From JBEKTY01 sp049515555 (GTDB lineage: Bacteria; Planctomycetota; Planctomycetia; Pirellulales; Thermoguttaceae), in the NCBI GenBank assembly GCA_049515555.1, contig JBEKTY010000006.1:33022-97021 (forward strand): a stretch of DNA of 64,000 bases, in the 5' to 3' direction. How positions within the stretch are numbered: position 1 is the first letter of the stretch; every line of letters starts with the position of its first letter. The translations under genes were made by a program, and so were the position numbers. The notes beneath the pieces are model-generated. The model made no database searches. It saw only the letters and a program-made list of their open reading frames with translations, and was not told the DNA's origin. Below, piece after piece: positions 24,769-32,157 of the stretch.

Positions 24769-26085
24769 ATGAGCCTCTGGAAGATCGCCTGGCGGAGTAT
24801 CGAACAGCGGGCGCTGGCCTCGACGTTGACGGCCGTGTCGATGGCCTTGGGCGTCTCGCTGGTGGTGGCCGTGCTGGTCATCCACAGCGTGGTGTATCAA
24901 TCCTTCCATCGCGGCGGCGAAGGCTACGACCTGATCGCCGGGGCCACCAAGGGCAGCCGCCTGGAACTGGTGCTGGCCAGCGTGTATTACATCGGCCAGC
25001 CGGTGGATAACATCCCCTACAGCTTCTACAAGAATCTGCACGAGGGCGAGTTATCGGCCAAGTGCGAGTTTGCCATTCCGATTTGCCTGGGCGACAACTA
25101 CGAGGGCTACCGCGTAGTCGGCACCACGCCGGAGATGTTCGAGAAGCTGCGTTACCTGGGCGGCCATGAGTATCACTTGCAGGAGGGGGGGCGCAATTTC
25201 GGCGACCAGCGGGAGAATTACTTCGAGGGCGTGATCGGCTCGATCGTGGCCCGGAAGACCGGCCTGAAGCTCGGCGAAACCTTCCGGCCCACCCACGACG
25301 TGGCCGGCCAAACCAAACACAAACACCCGCCGTTCACGGTGGTCGGCATTTTGGAGCCCAGCGGCACGCCCAACGACCGGGCACTGTTCGTAAACATCGA
25401 GGGCTTTTATCGGGTTGGCGGACATGCGCAGCAGTCTCCTCTCGCATCGGGCGATGGGCACGGCGCCAAGAACTCCGAGGCCGAGGAGCACGAACACGAA
25501 CATGAACACGACGAGCACGCCGATGTTGCCGAGGAGGCGAAGCGGGTCACGGCCGTCCTGATCGGCAGCGATCCGCAAACCGCCCGCACCCTGGCCCGCG
25601 AGATCAACGCCGGCAACGTGGCCCAGGCGGCCGTACCCGCCGATGAAATCGCCCGGTTGTTCGAGTCCGTCATCGGCAACGTCGAGCTCGTGCTGCTGCT
25701 GTTCGCCGTGATGATCGTGCTGGTGGCGGGCATCGGCATCATGGTCAGCATCTACAACTCGATGAGCGACCGGCGGCACGAGATCGCCATCATGCGGGCC
25801 CTGGGCGCCGGCCGCTCGCTCATCATGCTGGTGATCCTCATGGAGTCGATCCTGCTGTCCCTCGGCGGGGGGCTGCTGGGACTGGCCCTGGGGCACGCCG
25901 TGATTGCCGCCGCCGGCCCGACCATCGCCGAGCAGACCGGCGTCAGCGTCGGCCTGATCCAGTTCCGCACCCTGGAGCTGGTCCTGATCCCGGGGCTGAT
26001 CGCCTTGGCCTCGGTGGTGGGATTCCTGCCGGCCGTGGCCGCGTACAAGACCGACGTCGCCCGATCCCTGACGGCCAGCCCCTGA
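24769..26085 (+). CDS. FtsX/MacB-type ABC permease with His-rich loop
   Basis: A 438-residue inner-membrane permease. An N-terminal membrane segment (STLTAVSMALGVSLVVAVLVIH) is followed by a large periplasmic MacB-like domain (about 45-290), then three C-terminal spans (ELVLLLFAVMIVLVAGIGIMV, SLIMLVILMESILLSLGGGLLGLALGHAV, LVLIPGLIALASVVGFLPAVAAY). YNSMSDRRHEIAIMRALGA is the classic FtsX coupling motif. The periplasmic domain carries an unusual His/Glu-rich loop, EEHEHEHEHDEHAD (near residues 243-256), and a second KHKHP motif. This suggests metal binding, probably Zn or Cu; that is an inference. It partners with the preceding ATPase and possibly the following DUF3299-like protein. Confidence 0.88.
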   Translation: MSLWKIAWRSIEQRALASTLTAVSMALGVSLVVAVLVIHSVVYQSFHRGGEGYDLIAGATKGSRLELVLASVYYIGQPVDNIPYSFYKNLHEGELSAKCEFAIPICLGDNYEGYRVVGTTPEMFEKLRYLGGHEYHLQEGGRNFGDQRENYFEGVIGSIVARKTGLKLGETFRPTHDVAGQTKHKHPPFTVVGILEPSGTPNDRALFVNIEGFYRVGGHAQQSPLASGDGHGAKNSEAEEHEHEHEHDEHADVAEEAKRVTAVLIGSDPQTARTLAREINAGNVAQAAVPADEIARLFESVIGNVELVLLLFAVMIVLVAGIGIMVSIYNSMSDRRHEIAIMRALGAGRSLIMLVILMESILLSLGGGLLGLALGHAVIAAAGPTIAEQTGVSVGLIQFRTLELVLIPGLIALASVVGFLPAVAAYKTDVARSLTASP

Positions 26086-26116
26086 CGCCCCACGGACCGG
26101 CAAAACAATTACTGTC

Positions 26117-26268
26117 GTATTCCTCACGCTGGAGCGTGAGGCCGGAAGTGTGATTGCGTCTCCGCTGAGCCCTCTCGCGGAGCGAGAGGAGTACGGATCG
26201 GCCGTATTCCTCACGCTCCGCGTGAGGTTTCGTCGCAGGGCCTCACGCGGAGCGTGAGGAGTACATCC
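26117..26268. repeat. CTCACGCTCCGCGTGAG hairpin cluster
   Basis: Repeated palindromes cctcacgctggagcgtgagg, cctctcgcggagcgagagg, cctcacgctccgcgtgagg and cctcacgcggagcgtgagg, each tied to a (g)tattcctc or gaggagtac flank. The same family occurs at 45463-45513 and 61453-61532. Confidence 0.85.
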
Positions 26269-26271
26269 GCG

Positions 26272-26940
26272 ATGAAGATTCCACTGGTCGATTCACCGAT
26301 GCCCGGCGCCTTCGACGGCCGGGCTGCCCGCTATCGCTCGCTGAGCTCGGCGGCCGTGCTGAGCCTGGTGGCCGGCGCGCTCTCAGTGACGCTCTTTGTG
26401 AACTGGTTGTTCCTGCCCGTCCCCATCGTGGGGATATACTTGGGCTGGCGGGCCCTGAAACGGATCGCCCGCACCCCCGAAGAATTCACCGGGGTGGACC
26501 TGGCCTGGACCGGGATCGGCCTGTCGGCGCTTTTTCTGCTGGCCGGCAGCGGATGGCTGGTGTTTCGCCGGGCCAGCGAGGTACCCTACGGCTACCAGCG
26601 GGTCGAGTATGCCGAGCTGCAGCCGGACCCGACCCCCGAGGGCCAGCTCGTGCCGCCCGGCGCCAAGGACCTCGACGGCAAGAAGGTGTTCATCCGGGGC
26701 TACATGTATCCCGGCCGACAGCAGGTGCATCTGCGGTGGTTCCTGCTCTGCCCGACCAACGGCGTGTGCACGTTCTGCCTTCCGAATCCCCGGCCGACGG
26801 AGCTGATCGAAGCCACGCTCAGCGGCGACCTGGAGACGGAATACACTACGCAGTTGATCGGCATTGGGGGGAAGTTTCACGTCGACCCGGACGATCCCCA
26901 CAAACGGCCGTATAAGATGGACGTGGACTGCTTGCGGTAG
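26272..26940 (+). CDS. Membrane protein with DUF3299-like domain
   Basis: A 222-residue protein. The N-terminal part has three predicted membrane spans (AVLSLVAGALSVTLFVNWLFL; VPIVGIYLGWRAL; LAWTGIGLSALFLLAGSGWLVF), similar to DUF4190-type domains. The C-terminal half contains DLDGKKVFIRGYMYPGRQQVHLRWFLLCPTNGVCTFCLPNPRP, which resembles DUF3299 (LDGK-x-V-x-I-x-GYM-x-P, then a FLL-x-P core and Cys/Pro cluster). DUF3299 proteins are periplasmic and are found beside ATPase/permease pairs of the zinc-regulated zrg type. The gene follows such a pair here. The chosen ATG lies inside a palindrome-derived leader; a GTG at 26254 is also possible. Function inferred. Confidence 0.6.
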   Translation: MKIPLVDSPMPGAFDGRAARYRSLSSAAVLSLVAGALSVTLFVNWLFLPVPIVGIYLGWRALKRIARTPEEFTGVDLAWTGIGLSALFLLAGSGWLVFRRASEVPYGYQRVEYAELQPDPTPEGQLVPPGAKDLDGKKVFIRGYMYPGRQQVHLRWFLLCPTNGVCTFCLPNPRPTELIEATLSGDLETEYTTQLIGIGGKFHVDPDDPHKRPYKMDVDCLR

Positions 26941-26960
26941 CCCCCCCGGCGCGTTATAAT
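26932..26960 (+). promoter_or_regulatory. Sigma-70-like promoter for the PSP1 gene
   Basis: ttgcgg (26932-26937), a 17-bp spacer and tataat (26955-26960) match the vegetative consensus well. The -35 overlaps the end of the upstream gene. The downstream GTG start is 38 bases after the -10. Confidence 0.6.
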
Positions 26961-26998
26961 CGAGAATTCAACTTTTTCCGGGTCCGGGTGGTTGCCGA

Positions 26999-27712
26999 GT
27001 GGCCAGTTACGTGGTTCGCTATGGGGTGATGCGCTTGCTGGGGGTGTTTGCCGCCCATGGCAACGCCACGTTCCGGCGTGGCATGCGGGTCATTGCCCGC
27101 ACCGACCGCGGCCTGGAAGACGGCGAGGTGCTGTGCGACGTGTCGGAGGTGGCGCTGGGCTGCCTGAAGGACCCCGCCGAGGGGCAGATCTTTCGCGAAA
27201 TGACGGCCGAAGACCTCCGCGAGCTGGCCCGCATGAAGGAGCTGGCCGGCCGCGAGCTGGAGGTTTGCCATCGCTACGTCCGCCAACTGGAGTTGGCGAT
27301 GCAATTGGTCGACATCGAGCACATTTTCGGCGGCGAGCGGGTGGTCGTCTATTACCTGGCCGAGAACCGTGTGGATTTCCGGGAGTTGGTCAAGCTGCTG
27401 GCCGGCGAGTTCCAGACCCGCATCGAGATGCGGCAGATCGGGGTCCGCGACGAAGCCAAGCTGCTGGCCGATTACGGCGATTGCGGCGTGCCCGTCTGCT
27501 GCAATACGCACCTGGTGCAGATGCCGCCCGTCTCCATGAAAATGGCCAAGCTGCAAAAGGCGACGTTGGACCCGACGAAGATTTCCGGCCGTTGCGGGCG
27601 GCTGAAATGCTGCCTCCGCTACGAGTTCGAGCTGTACGAGCAGAAGGAGTTGCCGCTGGCGCCGGCGGACAACGCCCCGCCCGCCGCCGAGAGCCCGGCG
27701 GTGGAGACCTGA
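26999..27712 (+). CDS. PSP1 family (RicT/YaaT-like) protein
   Basis: A 237-residue protein read from a GTG start. It has the PSP1 hallmark order: an N-terminal VVRYGVMRLLGVF strand; the central RYVRQLELAMQLVDIEHIFGGERVVVYYLAENRVDFRELVKLLAGEF; then RIEMRQIGVRDEAKLLADYGDCGVPVCCNTHL and SGRCGRLKCCLRYE. The cysteine pairs (C-G-V-P-V-C-C, C-G-R-L-K-C-C) match the Fe-S-binding cysteines of the RicT-type family. In Bacillus RicT belongs to an RNA-processing complex with RicA and RicF, not seen here. It sits 11 bp before the Minf_1886-family gene, so the two are probably one operon. Confidence 0.88.
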   Translation: MASYVVRYGVMRLLGVFAAHGNATFRRGMRVIARTDRGLEDGEVLCDVSEVALGCLKDPAEGQIFREMTAEDLRELARMKELAGRELEVCHRYVRQLELAMQLVDIEHIFGGERVVVYYLAENRVDFRELVKLLAGEFQTRIEMRQIGVRDEAKLLADYGDCGVPVCCNTHLVQMPPVSMKMAKLQKATLDPTKISGRCGRLKCCLRYEFELYEQKELPLAPADNAPPAAESPAVET

Positions 27713-27723
27713 GAGCCGCAGGA

Positions 27724-28155
27724 ATGTTCGACCCCGCGATCATCCAACTGCTGCAAGAAGACCGGCGCTATTCGGCAGACGCCTACCGCTTCGTGTTCGA
27801 GGCCCTGCACTACGCCCACAACGTGCTGGAGATGGGGGCCGAGAGCCCCAGCGAGCCGATCGAGCCGGCCGGCGCGGAGGAAGAGACCGGCCCGCAGCGC
27901 CACGTCACCGGCCAGGAGCTGTGTGAGGCCATCCGCCGCTTCGCCCTGGAACAATACGGCTACATGGCCAAAATGGTGCTGAACAATTGGGGCCTGCATA
28001 CTACGGGCGACTTCGGCGAGATCGTCTTCAACTTGATCCGCGTGGGCCGGATGCGGAAGACGCCGCAGGACCGCCGCGAGGATTTCGAGAACGTCTACGA
28101 TTTCGAGGCCGCGTTCCGCCGCGACTTCCGCATCGTGATCCCGGAAACCGAATGA
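27724..28155 (+). CDS. Minf_1886 family protein
   Basis: A 143-residue protein. The start MFDPAIIQLLQEDRRYSADAYRFVFEALHYAH, the middle HVTGQELCEAIRRFALEQYGYMAKMVLNNWGLHTTGDFGEIVFNLI and the end DFENVYDFEAAFRRDF match the small Minf_1886 family conserved in planctomycetes and verrucomicrobia, whose function is unknown. The ATG lies 11 bp after the PSP1 stop codon, which suggests co-transcription. Confidence 0.85.
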   Translation: MFDPAIIQLLQEDRRYSADAYRFVFEALHYAHNVLEMGAESPSEPIEPAGAEEETGPQRHVTGQELCEAIRRFALEQYGYMAKMVLNNWGLHTTGDFGEIVFNLIRVGRMRKTPQDRREDFENVYDFEAAFRRDFRIVIPETE

Positions 28156-28158
28156 TGC

Positions 28159-28250
28159 AGGGCGGAAGGCGGAAAGGGGAAGGCGGAAGGCGGAAACACG
28201 TAGGTGGGTCGCCCTCGTGGGGTGGGTCGAGCCCGAGCGAGCCCCACCAT
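28159..28250. repeat. GGCGGAAGG run and GTGGGGTGGGTCGAG palindrome
   Basis: A ggcggaaaggggaaggcggaaggcgg run (28161-28194) is followed by gtgggtcg...gggtgggtcgagcccgagcgagccccacc, related to the repeats at 3051-3178. Confidence 0.65.
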
Positions 28251-28270
28251 CCGCTCTGATAAGGTGCGAA

Positions 28271-28537
28271 ATGGCCCGGCGTCCGAAACGCACCACCCCG
28301 CCGCGGGCCCCACGTGCCACTGCTGGCTTGTCCAGCAGTGCCGGCGCCGCCCCGCCGGCCCGCGCGGAGCAGGCCTGGCTGAGTGCCGGCGCCAACCGTC
28401 CGCCGCAGCGGCCGCCCGGGCCAGGTGCCCGCTGGCTCTTGGCCCTGGCCGTCGTGCTGGAAGCCGGCTGGCTGGTGTTCCTGGGCGTTCTGGCCCGCGG
28501 CGCCTGGCTAACCGGGATTGTTCACCGAGGCTCGTAG
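28271..28537 (+). CDS. Small single-span membrane protein (repeat-containing ORF)
   Basis: An 88-residue ORF starting MARRPKRTTPPRAP, basic and Pro/Ala-rich, with one membrane span (WLLALAVVLEAGWLVFLGVLA) near residues 57-77. Codons 15-24 (ATAGLSSSAG) come from a single arm of palindrome family A. The ATG has a weak upstream context. Planctomycetes have many such small basic membrane proteins of unknown function. It may be real, but the repeat-derived part and the lack of recognised homology make it uncertain. Confidence 0.45.
   Translation: MARRPKRTTPPRAPRATAGLSSSAGAAPPARAEQAWLSAGANRPPQRPPGPGARWLLALAVVLEAGWLVFLGVLARGAWLTGIVHRGS
28313..28342. repeat. Palindromic repeat family A, single arm, inside an ORF
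   Basis: cgtgccactgctggcttgtccagcagtgcc: one arm of the element found complete at 678, 23818 and 43673. Here the second arm is missing, and the arm is read in frame in the small membrane ORF. Confidence 0.85.
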
Positions 28538-28644
28538 TGACCCGATTTATCGGGTCTGGAGAGTGTGAACAGGTCGAGGACCGCATGAATGCGGTCACTA
28601 CGAACGATTGGTGAATAATCCTGGCTAAGGATCGGCCGGTAAAA
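28538..28644. repeat. CGTAGTGACC...GGTCACTACG inverted repeat
   Basis: Arms ctcgtagtgacc and ggtcactacgaa enclose inner hairpins (ccgatttatcgg; accgcatgaatgcggt). It lies between the small membrane ORF and the convergent secreted-protein gene. Confidence 0.6.
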
Positions 28645-30408
28645 TCACTGCGGCGGGACGACTACTTCAAAATTCGCGCCTTTGACCTTCCGCAGCTCAT
28701 CGTGCAACACGGGAATGCGGGGATCGGGGGTCACGGAAATGGCCCAGTCGATGCCGTTGTCGGCCACGAACATGCCGTACTTCTTCAGTCCCAACAGGAT
28801 GGCCCGCACCGGGGCCGAATAGCCCGAGCAGTCGAAATCCTGCCGCAGCCGGATGCGCTCGCCCATCCGCGGCAGGTTCTCGTCGGTGCGCGAGCTGGCG
28901 AAGTGCGTGGCGGGGGCGACGTAGGCCCGCCGCGTCTTGACCACCGTCACCCGCATGGCGTGCTCGACCAGTCCCCGCTGGAGCTCGTCGTAGCGGACCG
29001 CGGCCGGAAAGATGGGCAGGCCCGCCGCGTCGGTCGAGGTCCAGCCGTCCGGCCGGAGCTTGTTCGTCTTCAGATCGAACACCGAGGCTTGGGCCGCCTG
29101 CCAACCCGCCGCCGTCTTTTTCGCCTGGTAGAATTCGTACAACATGCGATTGACCGGATCGACCACCACGGCGTGCCGGTCGCTGTTCTGGTTCAGAACG
29201 TCGCGCTGCACGTCGTCCAGCGTCTGGGCCTTGGAAGCCGGATTCCGCTGGAAGTTCGACGGCCAGCCCTCGATGGGCATGTTGTCCGGCACGGGATACG
29301 GCCCGGGGTCCGACTCACCCGGATAGCCCACGATCTTCACCGCCACCCGCCGCTGGCCGGGCGGGACGATCACGAAGCCCATGTCGTCGTTGTAACGCAA
29401 CGCCTTGCCCGGCCCGATCGAAGCGATAATGTTCTTCGAGTTCGGATGCAGCGGCCAGTCGGAGACCACCGCGTTCCAGGGGTTGTCGGCCGGGAAGACC
29501 TCCAGGGCCGAGCAGACGGCGTCGGCCTCGGGCGTGTCGAACAGCGTGGGCTTGGTGACGACTGGCATGGTGGCAGCCCGGATGCGCGCCAGTCGCGCCG
29601 GATCGCCGCCGGCGACCGACCCGCGCCGCAAAGCACCGGCCGGGCCGGCCGGGCCGGCCGCTAACCCCAGTTCGCCAGGGGTTGACCCGCGCGATTGCGG
29701 CGTCGAAGCCCCGCCCGCCGCAACTTGCGGCGTGGCCGTCAGATCCACCACCTGCCCCCCGATCATGCCGGTGATCCTGAAGCCCGTCGCCGGGCCGGCC
29801 GCGATGCCCGCAGCACTAGCGCCCGCGGGAGAACTGCCGCTGGCCGCACCCGCCGCCGCGGGAGAATTGTCGCCCACCAGCCACAGGTCGCCGAAATACA
29901 CCGTCGGCGTCTGGCCCTCCTCGCAGGCCAGGTACCACTTGCCCACCTCCGACAGGTCGGGGGCCGTGCCGTTGACGTTCAGCAGCTCGTCGATGCCGAT
30001 CTTGATCGCATTCTTGCCCGGCTTCAGCACGGTGGGCATGTCCACCCGTGTGGCGTAGCTCGTGGTCCGCCGGTGCTTGACCGTCAGCACGAGCCGCACG
30101 TTACCCGCGGCGGGATTGAAAGCCTCGAATTGCAGGGCGACAAACGGCTTCCAATTCGGCACTTTGGCCATCCGATCGCCGAAACTGTCGCCGGCGGCGA
30201 AGACCACCTTCAGGGCCTGGCCGCCGAGTTGCGGGCAGTTCTCGATGGTCATTTTCGTGCCGCCGTCGCTGCCCGTATCGTTGGGAACCTGCCCTCCGCT
30301 GACGTTGAGCAGGGCCTCCTGCCGGGCGGCCGCTTGGCGGGCAATTCCGCCCAGGGCCACGGCAACCCACGCCGCCGAACACAGCCAACGCAACCACTGG
30401 GATTTCAT
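28645..30408 (-). CDS. Large secreted protein with lectin-like N-terminal domain
   Basis: A 587-residue protein starting MKSQWLRWLCSAAWVAVALGGIARQAAA, a signal peptide. Residues about 30-190 form a jelly-roll-like module (MTIENCPQLGGQALKVVFAAGDSFGD, FVALQFEAFNPAAGNVRLVLTVKH, PTVYFGDLWLVG), similar to planctomycete carbohydrate-binding domains. A Pro/Gly/Ala/Ser-rich linker (about 190-290) follows. The C-terminal part has VFPADNPWNAVVSDWPLHPNSKNIIASIG, HAVVVDPVNRMLYEFYQAKK and DEHLPRMGERIRL-like repeats, reminiscent of a secreted enzyme-like domain. The final VLHDELRKVKGANFEVV is also typical. No catalytic assignment is possible. Probably exported to the periplasm or surface. Confidence 0.7.
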   Translation of the reverse strand: MKSQWLRWLCSAAWVAVALGGIARQAAARQEALLNVSGGQVPNDTGSDGGTKMTIENCPQLGGQALKVVFAAGDSFGDRMAKVPNWKPFVALQFEAFNPAAGNVRLVLTVKHRRTTSYATRVDMPTVLKPGKNAIKIGIDELLNVNGTAPDLSEVGKWYLACEEGQTPTVYFGDLWLVGDNSPAAAGAASGSSPAGASAAGIAAGPATGFRITGMIGGQVVDLTATPQVAAGGASTPQSRGSTPGELGLAAGPAGPAGALRRGSVAGGDPARLARIRAATMPVVTKPTLFDTPEADAVCSALEVFPADNPWNAVVSDWPLHPNSKNIIASIGPGKALRYNDDMGFVIVPPGQRRVAVKIVGYPGESDPGPYPVPDNMPIEGWPSNFQRNPASKAQTLDDVQRDVLNQNSDRHAVVVDPVNRMLYEFYQAKKTAAGWQAAQASVFDLKTNKLRPDGWTSTDAAGLPIFPAAVRYDELQRGLVEHAMRVTVVKTRRAYVAPATHFASSRTDENLPRMGERIRLRQDFDCSGYSAPVRAILLGLKKYGMFVADNGIDWAISVTPDPRIPVLHDELRKVKGANFEVVVPPQ

Positions 30409-30677
30409 CGTCAGGGCCTCCAAGGTGGTGAAAGGAACGGAAGACGGCGCGGACGCCGACTTTCTCCGGGATAACGCGACCCTATCTTGATACTTCGCCC
30501 GGCCCCGTGCGTCAAGCGGCTCCTTGAACCTCTCCGCGACCGACCAGTAGGCCGCCTTGCAACTTGAAGCCGCCCCGCCTAGAATCACGCGAATAAATTG
30601 CAGTTCCCGGCGAGCACGCCGCGATGGGATACGGACGCCGGTCTTCTCCGATGGGGCATTGAAATCGTGGTGCTCTT

Positions 30678-31083
30678 ATGGCCCCGCTGAACCTCAAACC
30701 CACGAACAAGGCCGTCAAGGCCTACTACGAGGTGCTTGGGCAGTTTGAACGGCTCGGCGTCAAGCACGAGGGGGCCGTCAGATCGGCCTTCCAGGCCCTT
30801 CTGGAACAATGTGCGCGGCAGGCCGGCCGCACACTGGTGCCCGAATACCAACTCAAGCGAAAAGGGAAGAAACCGCTCGAGCCGGACGGAGCCATCGTCG
30901 ATTCGCTGAGTCAAGTGCTGCGCTACGGACTGTGGGAGGCCAAGGACACCGACGACGACCTCGAAAAAAAGGTAAAGGCGAAGTTCAAGGCCGGATATCC
31001 GCGGGATAACATCGTCTTCCAGGAGCCCAAGCGGGCCATCCTTTACCAGAACGGGGAAAAACTCGTCGACGCCGACCTCACCA
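30678..31083 (+). pseudogene. Truncated type ISP restriction-modification gene (N-terminal fragment)
   Basis: The 135 residues MAPLNLKPTNKAVKAYYEVL...FKAGYPRDNIVFQEP...RAILYQNGEKLVDADLT match the N-terminal nuclease-like region of large (over 1000 residues) type ISP restriction-methylation-helicase enzymes. A YGLWEAKDTDDDLEKK segment carries the E-A-K catalytic-type motif (WEAKD). After residue 135 the frame enters a GC palindrome (31087-31112) and a different sequence; no methylase or helicase part is found within the window. The stop at 31637 is only the accidental end of the open frame, which runs through the Flp pilin gene in another frame. It is a remnant of a lost defence gene. Confidence 0.7.
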
Positions 31084-31085
31084 GG

Positions 31086-31112
31086 CACCGCCGGCGCGTT
31101 CGCGCCGGCGGG
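31086..31112. repeat. CCGCCGGCGCG/CGCGCCGGCGG palindrome at truncation point
   Basis: A short GC hairpin (accgccggcgcgttcgcgccggcgg) at the exact place where similarity to the type ISP enzyme stops. It probably marks the recombination or insertion point. Confidence 0.6.
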
Positions 31113-31188
31113 ATATCCGAAGAGGCCCAAGTCCCCCTTTTATTCCAGATCAGTTCGGTCGGCCCGACACTGGAAGGGAGGAACGCTC

Positions 31189-31365
31189 ATGCGCCCGCTT
31201 GCTCTAAATTTGCGTCGGTTCCTTGTTTCGGAAGACGGTCCCACCGCGGTCGAGTATGCCGTGATGCTGTCGTTGATCGTGGTCGCGTGCCTGACGGCGA
31301 TTACGTCGATCGGCACGAACGCCAGCACGGCGTTTACGATGATTGCAAACTCGATAAGCCACTAG
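31189..31365 (+). CDS. Flp/Fap pilin component (prepilin)
   Basis: A 58-residue prepilin too small for most ORF filters. MRPLALNLRRFLVSEDG is the basic leader. Cleavage is expected after Gly17, giving a mature start PTAVEYAVMLSLIVV with Glu at +5 and Tyr at +6, the Flp pilin hallmark. A hydrophobic stretch and the Flp-type TSIGTNASTAFTMIANSI tail follow. A GGAAGGGAGG ribosome-binding site lies 7-8 bases before the ATG. Flp pilins build Tad-type adhesive pili. No tad secretion genes are in the window; the neighbours are c-di-GMP and AAA+ proteins. Confidence 0.9.
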   Translation: MRPLALNLRRFLVSEDGPTAVEYAVMLSLIVVACLTAITSIGTNASTAFTMIANSISH

Positions 31366-31560
31366 CGCAGAAAAACCGGCCGGCGTTTTCGTGTCACCTG
31401 CCTCCGAATCGAATCGAGGGCGGGTCTTGGCATGTCATCGGCCAAGGTGGCGGCTCTTGGGCGCATGGCGGCGAGACGCCCCTGCTCCACCTCCACGTCA
31501 TCCCTGCCAGCTCACCCGAAGTTGACGGGTCGAAGGCAGCCGGTGACGGGCTTTGCGATC

Positions 31561-31947
31561 TTATGCCGGCGTTACCACCCTTCGCAGGAACTGGCAGCCC
31601 ACAAGGTATTCCTTCGTCTGGCCGTTATAGGGCGTGAAATGCGTGACACACACCAACATGGTGATCGAATCCGGCGCGTGACCCATGCGAACGACCGCAA
31701 ACTGGAAATCCGGCTGCGTCTTCGCGTAGAATGAGAAGCCGCCGGTGGAGAGGTCGTGGCAGTGCACCCGGACGAACTCGCCTTGGCCGGGCAGTTTGTC
31801 GCCCTTATACGGCGCGAGGTAGACGTTCGTTGGAAACGGAAACCGTCCGATGTGCCGCTTTTCGCATTTCCATGCCTCCCGCTCAAGGATACCACAGACT
31901 CTTTGGATCTCCAACTCAGTCAGTTCCATCGAACCGGTCATGGCCAC
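31561..31947 (-). CDS. PilZ-like domain protein
   Basis: A 128-residue protein of the type common in planctomycetes: HIGRFPFPTNVYLAPY, then FVRVHCHDLSTGGFSFYA, and later YLVGCQFLRRV. The DLSTGG motif matches the (D/N)-x-S-x-x-G element of PilZ domains, which bind c-di-GMP together with an upstream Arg motif. Here the upstream Arg pattern (RHIGR) is present as R-x-x-x-R. The start could be Met1, Met3 or Met7 (MAMTGSMELTE). It faces the Flp pilin gene convergently and lies in the same c-di-GMP/pilus block. Probably a cytoplasmic c-di-GMP receptor. Confidence 0.65.
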   Translation of the reverse strand: MAMTGSMELTELEIQRVCGILEREAWKCEKRHIGRFPFPTNVYLAPYKGDKLPGQGEFVRVHCHDLSTGGFSFYAKTQPDFQFAVVRMGHAPDSITMLVCVTHFTPYNGQTKEYLVGCQFLRRVVTPA

Positions 31948-32157
31948 ACCTCCACTCGCTCGTCAGGTTCGCTTACCGAAACCGCCTACGCTACGTGTTG
32001 CCGGTGTCAGTCGCGCCTTCATTTCTTTACCGTGAAGCCGTCCTTCGACCCATTCCGGCAGAGGATCCATGGCGACGGGATCGGCCGCTGCGACTTTGAA
32101 CGTCCCTCTGTACTTGACGGTTCGATTCCTGGTCCGCAGGGGGACCGAGAAGCGTCT

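Noticed and set aside
25051..26214. 387-codon open frame antisense to the permease
   Set aside because: Its Gly/Gln/His-rich product is the mirror of the permease sequence; no start context.
31370..31392. Possible terminator after the Flp pilin (aaaaaccggccggcgtttt)
   Set aside because: The arms do not pair well and there is no T-run after the stem, so it was not called.
31084..31637. Continuation of the restriction-gene frame
   Set aside because: No similarity after residue 135, and a good Flp pilin gene occupies 31189-31365 in another frame.
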